Source: Syntrophobacteria bacterium
Lineage (GTDB): Bacteria; Desulfobacterota; Syntrophobacteria; JARFUL01
NCBI GenBank assembly: GCA_029289015.1
Contig: JARFUL010000203.1
Location: forward strand, 1 to 6,758
Direction: 5' to 3'
DNA length: 6,758 bases
Under the pieces are notes generated by a model. The model saw only the letters and a list, made by a program, of their open reading frames with translations. It was not told the origin of the DNA and ran no database searches. The stretch's first letter is position 1, and each line of letters opens with the position of its first letter. The translations under genes were made by a program, and so were the position numbers. This document shows positions 1-4,737 of this stretch, in pieces.

Positions 1-225
1 CTCGTGGCCTCGCTCCTCGTTATCCCCTCAGCCGCGGGGCTCCAGCTCGCGTCCAGCTTCCGCCAGGCGGTCGCGCTCTCCGCGCTCGCGGGCTCAGTTT
101 CGGTCTTCACCGGGATAATGCTCGCGTTTTACCTCGACACCCCTGCGTCCGGCGCGATCGTCACCGTCGCGATAGCGCTCTTCCTCGGAGCGTATCTCAT
201 GAAGAGGGTGGTAAGGAGGGTCTAG
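1..225 (+). CDS. ABC-3 family metal-ion transporter permease, C-terminal end (partial)
   Basis: The reading frame is open from the left edge and ends at TAG (223-225), leaving about 74 residues of the C-terminus. What is visible is the end of a polytopic membrane protein: a LLVIPSAAG stretch, a SFRQAVALSALAG segment, a second helix followed by a YLDTPASGAIV loop, and a last helix ending in basic residues (KRVVRRV). The order 'LLVIPaA ... yyLd.PsGaaIV' is typical of the final two helices of ABC-3 permeases (ZnuB/MntB/TroC type), which move Zn2+, Mn2+ or Fe2+ with an ATPase and a periplasmic binding protein. Those partners would lie to the left and are not seen. The metal cannot be told from this fragment. 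A terminator-like hairpin lies about 320 bases downstream. The family call is by eye from residue pattern; the start is outside the window. Confidence 0.72.
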   Translation, partial: LVASLLVIPSAAGLQLASSFRQAVALSALAGSVSVFTGIMLAFYLDTPASGAIVTVAIALFLGAYLMKRVVRRV

Positions 226-610
226 AACGCGGCTCGTTTGCCAGGTTCTATAGCGAAGGACTTTAGTCCTGCCGGAAGAAGTTTAGCAGTTCAAAGAAAT
301 GCAGGCCTAAAACGCTGCGCTACATTTCCTGGAAAAACGTAGCGCGGCATTTTACATGCCGCCGGTGGCATTGCCACTTCTCCGGCTTCCGCCTGTTGGC
401 GGAAGCATGGGAGACGGGCATCATGTAGGCTATTGATAACCCGCCCCAACATTTTGACATTACTCGCCAATCATCCGAAGGATGATTCTGAAAAGTGCCG
501 TTGGCACGGCGGGGTATAAAACCCCGCCATACGCTACAATTTGGAAAGGTGGTCGCAATTTGCTACCACCTCATTTTTTCCGGACATCCGCGCAGCCACT
601 TGATGCCTCT
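226..610. other. Gene-free region of tandem perfect inverted repeats
   Basis: I see no convincing gene here. The stretch instead holds a series of short perfect inverted repeats, several of them abutting: 257-261/266-270; 317-323/339-345 (GCGCTAC/GTAGCGC); 344-350/356-362 (GCGGCAT/ATGCCGC); 365-370/372-377; 385-393/398-406 (GCTTCCGCC, loop TGTT); 469-476/480-487 (AATCATCC, loop GAA); 495-499/503-507; 508-515/521-528 (GGCGGGGT, loop ATAAA); and 547-553/565-571. Only the last has the T-run expected of a terminator. The words differ from stem to stem, so this is not a simple tandem repeat. It may be a composite dispersed hairpin element (REP/MITE-like) or a structured RNA; which of these cannot be settled from one copy. 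Confidence 0.7.
547..579 (+). terminator. Probable Rho-independent terminator
   Basis: A 7-bp perfect stem AGGTGGT (547-553) / ACCACCT (565-571) encloses an 11-base loop that can itself pair partly (GCAA/TTGC). It is followed by CA and a run of six T (574-579). On the plus strand this fits an intrinsic terminator for transcripts coming from the permease side. Read on the minus strand the stem is followed by only three T, so it would be weak for the converging protease gene. Confidence 0.5.
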
Positions 611-1327
611 TTAAACGAACTTGAATATCGACTTGGGAATAACACCCGCGTAGTCGATGAAGTTGACCATGAAATGGGCCAGCATGATCGCGGGCAAAGA
701 CCGCGTTCTAAGGTATGCGACCATGAACACCGCGCCCACGGCCGACGTGACGATTACCGCGTGCAGGCCGAGGCTCCAGTGCGCGAGACCGAACGCGACC
801 GAGGAGATCAGCACTATGGCAAAAGGATTCTTCGTGTACCTGCCGATGAACGTGTTCATGTAGCCGCGGAAGACCAGCTCTTCGAATATCCCCACTAGAG
901 CCAGCCCGAACGTAAGGTCTATCCAGTCCCAGATGGGGCTTGTAATCGCTGGCATCCCGCCGAGCTGCGGGTAGCCGGGGAGCTTCGCCACCAGCTTGTA
1001 CCCGTTTTGATCCATTACCGTGCCGACCAATGCCAGAGCGAGAAATACCGCGAGGAACAGCGGCGCCGCCTGGGTCGTGAGGCCGAACTCCGAGGCCTGC
1101 ATTCTCTTGCTGCTGACCAACCAAAAAACCACCAGGAAGGGAAAGAGCTTCACGCTCGTATAGTCAATAAACAGCCACCAGCGCCAGCTCTTGACATAGA
1201 TGCTGGAAAAATCGTTCAGATAGAACGGGACGGCCAGTAGAATCAGGACCAGGATGTAGAGCCTGTTTTTAGCTATCTGTTCGATCCGCCCGCCCTTTCT
1301 GAAGATAGAGTGTGGCATAGAGGCCAC
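611..1327 (-). CDS. CPBP family intramembrane metalloprotease (CAAX/Abi type)
   Basis: A 238-residue hydrophobic protein with several membrane segments (about 22-38, 58-72, 87-104, 138-150, 168-182, 190-206, 211-226). It carries the three family motifs in order: EELVFRG (E149, E150, R154), FGLAHW (F179, H183) and HFMVN (H218, N222). The paired Glu and the two His are the metal-binding and catalytic residues of CPBP proteases (Rce1/CAAX-like). Bacterial members process or mature peptides and some act in bacteriocin self-immunity, but no peptide or bacteriocin gene is seen nearby, so the substrate is unknown. The longest start is GTG at 1327; ATG at 1318 (residue 4) is an equally likely start, and neither has a strong ribosome binding site. 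The gene lies 208 bases after the purM operon on the same strand, so it is probably transcribed separately. Confidence 0.9.
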   Translation of the reverse strand: MASMPHSIFRKGGRIEQIAKNRLYILVLILLAVPFYLNDFSSIYVKSWRWWLFIDYTSVKLFPFLVVFWLVSSKRMQASEFGLTTQAAPLFLAVFLALALVGTVMDQNGYKLVAKLPGYPQLGGMPAITSPIWDWIDLTFGLALVGIFEELVFRGYMNTFIGRYTKNPFAIVLISSVAFGLAHWSLGLHAVIVTSAVGAVFMVAYLRTRSLPAIMLAHFMVNFIDYAGVIPKSIFKFV

Positions 1328-1363
1328 AGCCGTTTCCGCCGCGGCATGTCCTCCAATATCTCT

Positions 1364-1393
1364 TTGATAACATTAATGACGGTTTGTTATCAA
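1364..1393. repeat. Inverted repeat TTGATAAC-N14-GTTATCAA
   Basis: Perfect 8-bp arms at 1364-1371 and 1386-1393 lie upstream of the CPBP protease start, at about 37-66 bases from it on the minus strand. It could be an operator for a dimeric regulator of that gene or a small mRNA hairpin. One arm resembles a -35 element on the minus strand (TTGATA), but no usable -10 hexamer stands at the right distance. The same 8-mer TTGATAAC occurs singly at 433-440. Confidence 0.4.
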
Positions 1394-1535
1394 TGCTCGA
1401 ACGCTGAAGACCGGATCGAAGGAAGGAGGACGGCCGTGCAGTATCCCAGGCGTTTAGAGGGAGAATCAGGGAACCGGCTACAACGGTATCTACCGGTAGT
1501 AATTTACCACCGCAAAAATTATCGTTCCTCGCCCG

Positions 1536-2186
1536 TCAATCACCCGCGTCCAGCACCAGCTCGAAGAACTCCCCGTCGAACGCGCACAGAAGCGCCTCGG
1601 CCACGGACATGACCGGCGGGGGCGCGCCGGACCCGGTGAGGCCGTTAAAGAGCCTTTTTGAGATGTCGGCCAGGGTTTTATTCATCGCGTCGAGCTTCAC
1701 CGTGGGGTAGGTCTCGCCCTTCTTAAACCCCGAGCGGGGGCAGACCACCCCTTTACCCTGGACCTCGTTGACCACGCCGTAGACCCGGCAGGTGACGGGG
1801 CGGAAGTCGTAGAGCACGCAGAGGCCGTCCTCGAGGAGGGGGCAGTCGTAGCGCTGCTTGGACATCTCCTCAAGGAGCCTCTCGTCGGGCGGCCCCACCA
1901 GCGAGGTGAGACCCAGGTGGTCCCGGATGGCCCGGACACTCGCGAGCGCGTCCTCGGCCCTTTTCAGGCCCTTTTCCCTGGCCTCCTCTGGGAGCGCGTA
2001 GGTGAGGGCCTGCTTCAGCGCGAGGGCCTCTATCAGGTGCAGGTCGAAGAGCACCCGGCAGCAGTCGTCGCACATGAGCGCGCAGTTGACCTCGTCGGGG
2101 AACCTCTCCCTCACCTCGTCGAAGGCCGCGTTCGCGCTGGCCAGGACCCGGGTGTACTCCTTGAGAAATTCGCTCAGCGTGCTCAA
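1536..2186 (-). CDS. YkgJ-family cysteine cluster protein
   Basis: A 216-residue soluble protein with the Cys pattern of the YkgJ/UPF0153 family (putative zinc- or iron-chelating domain). The visible ligands are C35, C39, C42 and C43 (CALMCDDCC), then C115, C123 (DCPLLEDGLC), C133 (RPVTCR, with the family's typical 'Y..RP..CR.YG' setting) and C149 (VCPRSG). The long gap between the first cluster and the second is filled by a charged helical region (about 66-112). The start is TTG: an in-frame stop lies 15 bases upstream (2202-2204), and GGGAGGAG stands four bases before the TTG. The TTG overlaps the DUF523 stop codon as TTGA, so the gene is translationally coupled and third in the purM operon. 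The biochemical role of the family is not established; a metal- or cluster-binding function is an inference from the Cys motif. Confidence 0.88.
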   Translation of the reverse strand: MSTLSEFLKEYTRVLASANAAFDEVRERFPDEVNCALMCDDCCRVLFDLHLIEALALKQALTYALPEEAREKGLKRAEDALASVRAIRDHLGLTSLVGPPDERLLEEMSKQRYDCPLLEDGLCVLYDFRPVTCRVYGVVNEVQGKGVVCPRSGFKKGETYPTVKLDAMNKTLADISKRLFNGLTGSGAPPPVMSVAEALLCAFDGEFFELVLDAGD

Positions 2187-2653
2187 TGGTCTCCTCCCAG
2201 CTCAAAGATATCGAACCCCAGCTGCAGGAAAAGCGCGGCCGTAACCCCCGGGCCCGGGCCGAATCCCTCGCCCCGAACTTCGCAGCTCAGGCCGCAGGAA
2301 GGGGACCTGGACTTCAGGATCGCACTCTTCGCGGCAAAGAGCCCGGCCACCCTGGCCGCCTCTTCCGCGCCCCGGATGAAGTTTTGGGTCACGTCGCGGC
2401 CGCTATCGTCAACCACCCTGGCCCCGCCCCCCAGGACCGCGGCACCGTCGCCCCCTTTGAGCCTTGCGGGGCTCCTGGGGGTGGGAAGGCCGCCGAGCTG
2501 CTCCGGGCAGACGGGTATGGGGGTGCGGCCCTTAAGGGTTTTTTGGACGCGGGAGTCCAGGCAGTGTTCCCCGTTGTAGCGGCAGTGGATGCCCATGAGG
2601 CAGGCGGATACGAGAACCTTTTCACCGGGGCCGGGCGCGGGGGCCGGCCCCAT
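2183..2653 (-). CDS. DUF523 protein, 2-thiouracil desulfurase (TudS)-like
   Basis: A 156-residue DUF523 protein. The three Cys that hold the [4Fe-4S] cluster in the characterised member TudS, which removes sulfur from 2-thiouracil, have clear counterparts: C18 in VSACLMG, C49 in PVCPEQLGG and C120 in SRSPSCG. Further family marks are RYNG (25-28), PTPR (57-60), DVTQNFIRGAEE (87-98) and KSRSPSCG. Three more Cys (C24, C31, C124) are present. The first ten residues (MGPAPAPGPG) are a Pro/Gly/Ala lead that precedes the usual family start. The ATG overlaps the purM stop as TGATG, with GGAG eight bases upstream, so it is second in a coupled operon. Its place behind purM suggests a nucleobase-linked house-cleaning role, but the substrate in this organism is not shown by the sequence. 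Confidence 0.9.
   Translation of the reverse strand: MGPAPAPGPGEKVLVSACLMGIHCRYNGEHCLDSRVQKTLKGRTPIPVCPEQLGGLPTPRSPARLKGGDGAAVLGGGARVVDDSGRDVTQNFIRGAEEAARVAGLFAAKSAILKSRSPSCGLSCEVRGEGFGPGPGVTAALFLQLGFDIFELGGDH
2191..2198 (-). promoter_or_regulatory. Ribosome binding site deciding a TTG start
   Basis: Read on the minus strand this is GGGAGGAG, four bases before TTG (2186-2184). With the in-frame stop just upstream at 2202-2204, it fixes TTG as the start of the YkgJ-like gene. Confidence 0.8.
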
Positions 2654-3699
2654 CAGAAGATCTCCACAGCGGGCTCCTGATCGGACTCCCGGGCCACCAC
2701 CTCTCCGATGACGTAGGGGGTCTCGCCGTGGCTGGTGAGCCTGTTGATGACCTCCTGGGTGTCGTCCTCCCGGACCACCAGGACCATGCCGATCCCCATG
2801 TTGAAGGTGCGGTACATCTCAGTGACGGAGACGTCGCCCATCCTCTCGATCATGCCGAAGATGGGGGGCACCTCCCAGACGCCGGTCTCCACCAGCCCCC
2901 TGCAGGACGCGGGCAGCACCCTGGCCAGGTTCTCCTGGATGCCGCCGCCGGTGATGTGGGCTATGCCGGGTATCTTGTAGTTTCTCAGCAGGCTGAGCAC
3001 CGGCTCCACGTAGATGCGGGTGGGCTTGAGGAGCTCCTCCCCCAGCGGGGTCCCCAGCTCGTCCGGCACGTCTTCGGGGGAGTAGTTCTTCTTCTTGAAG
3101 AAGACGTCCCTCACCAGGGTGTAGCCGTTGGAGTGGAGCCCGCTTGAGGCCAGCCCCACGAGCCGGCACCCCACCTTCACCTCGGAGCCGTCGATGATCT
3201 GGTCGTTGTCCACGATGCCCACCACGAAGCCCGCGAGGTCGTACTCGTCCTCGCCGTAGAGGTCGGGCATCTCCGAGGTCTCCCCGCCGATGAGGGAGCA
3301 GTCCGCCTGGAGGCAGCCCTCCACAATGCCTGTGACAATGGTCTCGGACTTATCGGGGTCGAGCCGGCCCACGGCCAGGTAGTCGAGGAAAAAGAGCGGC
3401 TTTGCGCCGTTGGAGATGATATCGTTGACGTTCATGGCCACCAGGTCTATGCCGATGGTGTCGTGGCGGTCCATCATGAAGGCCACGAGGAGCTTGGTGC
3501 CCACGCCATCGGTGGAGGTGACCAGAACGGGCCTTTCCACGCGGATGTTCTCCAGGGAGAAGAGGCCCCCGAAACCGCCGATGTCCGAGATTACGTTGCC
3601 TTTGAAGGTCTTCCTGACGAGGGGCCTTACCCTGTCTACGAACCTCTGGGCCGCATCGAGGTCCACCCCGGCCTCTTTATAGCGGCTTGTATCTGACAT
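2653..3699 (-). CDS. purM: Phosphoribosylformylglycinamidine cyclo-ligase (AIR synthetase)
   Basis: A full-length PurM of 348 residues (the E. coli enzyme has about 345). It closes FGAM to aminoimidazole ribonucleotide with ATP, a middle step of cytoplasmic purine synthesis. Visible motifs in order: SRYKEAGVD (5-13), TDGVGTKLL (63-71, nucleotide-binding loop), GIDLVAMNVND (83-93), GGETSEMPD (138-146), GLHSNGYTL (187-195), HITGGGIQENLAR (248-260) and FNMGIGM (299-305). The frame is open to an ATG at 3762, but I place the start at ATG 3699: the family begins there (MSDTSRYKEAGVD), GGGAGG lies five bases upstream (3705-3710), and the longer start would fall inside the predicted promoter. The gene leads a tightly overlapping operon with the DUF523 and YkgJ-like genes; purN, a frequent partner elsewhere, is absent here. 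Confidence 0.98.
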   Translation of the reverse strand: MSDTSRYKEAGVDLDAAQRFVDRVRPLVRKTFKGNVISDIGGFGGLFSLENIRVERPVLVTSTDGVGTKLLVAFMMDRHDTIGIDLVAMNVNDIISNGAKPLFFLDYLAVGRLDPDKSETIVTGIVEGCLQADCSLIGGETSEMPDLYGEDEYDLAGFVVGIVDNDQIIDGSEVKVGCRLVGLASSGLHSNGYTLVRDVFFKKKNYSPEDVPDELGTPLGEELLKPTRIYVEPVLSLLRNYKIPGIAHITGGGIQENLARVLPASCRGLVETGVWEVPPIFGMIERMGDVSVTEMYRTFNMGIGMVLVVREDDTQEVINRLTSHGETPYVIGEVVARESDQEPAVEIF

Positions 3700-3733
3700 A
3701 TGATCCTCCCGGGTAGTTGGCTGTGGAGCCTTG

Positions 3734-3762
3734 AGTTTAATGAAACCATAAACCCCAGTCAA
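3734..3762 (-). promoter_or_regulatory. Predicted sigma70-type promoter of the purM operon
   Basis: Read on the minus strand: TTGACT (-35, at 3762-3757), a 17-base spacer, then TAAACT (-10, at 3739-3734). The -35 matches the consensus at five of six positions and the -10 at four. Transcription would start near 3727, leaving a leader of about 28 bases that contains the strong purM ribosome binding site. Confidence 0.55.
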
Positions 3763-3773
3763 TGATTTACGGC

Positions 3774-3811
3774 CCCAAAAAGGCCCGGCCGGACCGTCGC
3801 GGCTTTTTGGG
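3774..3811. repeat. Inverted repeat with A/T-tract arms, terminator-like
   Basis: Arms CCCAAAAAG (3774-3782) and CTTTTTGGG (3803-3811) are perfect complements over 9 bp; the stem can extend inward by a CC/GG pair past a one-base bulge. The A- and T-rich arms flank a GC-rich centre, as in bidirectional intrinsic terminators. It lies upstream of the predicted purM promoter, between divergent genes, so it could insulate the two transcription units. With T-tracts inside the arms, its strength as a terminator is doubtful. Confidence 0.4.
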
Positions 3812-3889
3812 CATCAAAAAGTAAAGAGATCGGGTAAGGGATAGGAAAGCTCAATAGACTAATATACAACCTGGGCGCGCTATAATGAA

Positions 3890-3903
3890 TTGACCTGAGT
3901 CAA
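3890..3903 (+). promoter_or_regulatory. FNR/DNR-type binding site (CRP-FNR family)
   Basis: TTGAC-CTGA-GTCAA is a perfect palindrome with 5-bp arms and a 4-base centre. The layout is that of FNR sites (TTGAT-N4-ATCAA); TTGAC/GTCAA half-sites are known from the nitrogen-oxide-responsive DNR/NNR branch of the family. Its centre (3896.5) lies exactly 41.5 bases before the transcription start inferred from the TAGAAT element, the standard class II activator position. Which regulator binds, if any, is an inference. Confidence 0.6.
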
Positions 3904-3925
3904 AGACGCGGGGACCGGGCAGGCT

Positions 3926-3931
3926 TAGAAT
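3926..3931 (+). promoter_or_regulatory. Predicted -10 element of the cytochrome operon
   Basis: TAGAAT matches TATAAT at five of six positions. No good -35 stands upstream, which is normal for activator-dependent class II promoters. The start would be near 3938, giving a leader of about 198 bases before the tetraheme gene. A perfect TATAAT at 3881-3886 is a rival, but it too lacks a -35 and would place the palindrome over its start site. Confidence 0.5.
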
Positions 3932-4003
3932 CTCCAAAATACCAGCAAAGCGGCAGGATTGGGGGTTGCCGCGGGTACCTGGTCATGTTAAAATTAACGA
4001 TAA

Positions 4004-4065
4004 CTTCTCGGCGCGCTCTTATTTGACCATTTAATATCTTCGGTTCCGCCCTCGGAGAAGAGCGC
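4004..4065 (+). repeat. Two competing stems in the cytochrome operon leader
   Basis: GCGCTCTT (4013-4020) pairs with AAGAGCGC (4058-4065). CTTCTC (4004-4009) pairs with GAGAAG (4055-4060). The two right arms overlap at 4058-4060, so the stems cannot both form fully. No T-run follows, so neither is a terminator. They may be a leader structure or a chance result of short repeats. Confidence 0.35.
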
Positions 4066-4135
4066 CCCTCTCAACCAGGATACAGGCTTTACCTATTCGA
4101 CGTTGTCATCTCCCTCATGGGGACTGGTGGCGGAT

Positions 4136-4693
4136 ATGAAGAAGCATCTTAGGTCCATAGTCCTGGTGGCTCTTGGTGTTATTATCTCCTTCCCCGTCTT
4201 CTCCATCTCCTACTACACCATGGTCCGCACCTCCACCCCGGGGTTCTGCGCGTCGTGCCACGAGATAGAGTTTGCCTACAACACCTGGAGGAGCTCCACC
4301 CACGTGAACAACGCGCACGGGTTCGTGGCCGACTGCATGGACTGCCACCTCCCCGCGCCCCAGGACACCGTTGACTTCTTCTACTCCAAGACCGCGCACG
4401 GCATAAAGGACATAGTGATTCATTTCATTGATGGCGCGGAGGCCTACGACCACGAGAAGAACCGCGAGCGTGCGTGGGCCACCATTAAGAACGAGCAGTG
4501 CCAGAAGTGCCACCGCAACATCCTTTACATACCAAACAAGAGGGGCGCGATGCTGGCCCACAGGGCCGCGCTCTACCCCCGCCCCGGGTATGAGAAGCGG
4601 TGTCTCGACTGCCACAAGAACCTGGTGCACAACGAAAAGAGCTACTTCCAGTACAAGCAGTACAGGGAGAATTACAGGGGTCTCGGTTCGTAG
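4136..4693 (+). CDS. NapC/NirT (NrfH/CycX)-family tetraheme cytochrome c, quinol dehydrogenase
   Basis: A 185-residue inner-membrane cytochrome with one N-terminal anchor helix (about residues 7-28, after MKKHLR) and four heme-binding CXXCH motifs: C38-H42 (CASCH), C67-H71 (CMDCH), C122-H126 (CQKCH) and C156-H160 (CLDCH). This is the NapC/NrfH architecture: it oxidises menaquinol and hands electrons to a periplasmic reductase. Since the next gene encodes an HAO-type octaheme protein and not NrfA, CycX is the closest functional analogue. The frame is open upstream to TTG 4103, but ATG 4136 is preferred: GGTGG lies five bases upstream and the anchor begins at once. Odd point: family members usually read CXXCHxM at heme 1, with Met as heme ligand; here it is CASCHEI. 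The downstream gene begins 44 bases later, with no terminator between. Confidence 0.9.
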   Translation: MKKHLRSIVLVALGVIISFPVFSISYYTMVRTSTPGFCASCHEIEFAYNTWRSSTHVNNAHGFVADCMDCHLPAPQDTVDFFYSKTAHGIKDIVIHFIDGAEAYDHEKNRERAWATIKNEQCQKCHRNILYIPNKRGAMLAHRAALYPRPGYEKRCLDCHKNLVHNEKSYFQYKQYRENYRGLGS

Positions 4694-4721
4694 TAGGCTC
4701 TACCATATTTTAATAAATATC

Positions 4722-4729
4722 AAGGAGGG
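4722..4729 (+). promoter_or_regulatory. Ribosome binding site of the octaheme gene
   Basis: AAGGAGGG ends eight bases before ATG 4738. It is much stronger than the site of the upstream tetraheme gene, which would favour more of the enzyme than of its membrane electron donor. Confidence 0.75.
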
Positions 4730-4737
4730 CTGTTGAG

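Larger units (their letters stand above)
3700..4135. other. Divergent intergenic and leader region without a gene
   Basis: These 436 bases separate purM (minus) from the cytochrome operon (plus). I see no coding sequence. They hold the purM promoter, the inverted repeat at 3774-3811, an FNR/DNR-type palindrome with a -10 element, a 12-base palindromic repeat GTTAAAATTAAC (3987-3998), and overlapping stems at 4004-4065. The region is richer in A and T than the flanking genes, as expected for regulatory DNA. Confidence 0.7.

Noticed and set aside
257..571. CRISPR array
   Set aside because: The stems differ in sequence, there is no repeated unit of constant length with regular spacers, and no cas gene is seen.
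547..571. Terminator of the CPBP protease gene on the minus strand
   Set aside because: Read in that direction the stem is followed by only three T, too few for a confident call.
1276..1347. A 23-codon leader frame with GGAGG before an ATG at 1347 (minus), overlapping the protease start
   Set aside because: The spacing between GGAGG and ATG is only two bases, the peptide is unremarkable, and nothing shows that it is translated.
3700..3762. Longer PurM start at ATG 3762 (21 extra residues)
   Set aside because: The extra residues do not fit the family start, the strong ribosome binding site belongs to ATG 3699, and the region holds the predicted promoter.
3881..3886. Perfect TATAAT as the main promoter of the cytochrome operon
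   Set aside because: No acceptable -35 hexamer or extended -10 is present at the proper distance; kept only as a rival to the TAGAAT element.
4103..4135. Upstream TTG (4103) or GTG (4127) start for the tetraheme cytochrome
   Set aside because: The added residues carry no signal or anchor feature, and ATG 4136 has a usable ribosome site and begins directly before the membrane helix.
4115..4630. Minus-strand frame opposite the tetraheme cytochrome
   Set aside because: It mirrors a well-supported gene and has no recognisable domain or ribosome site.
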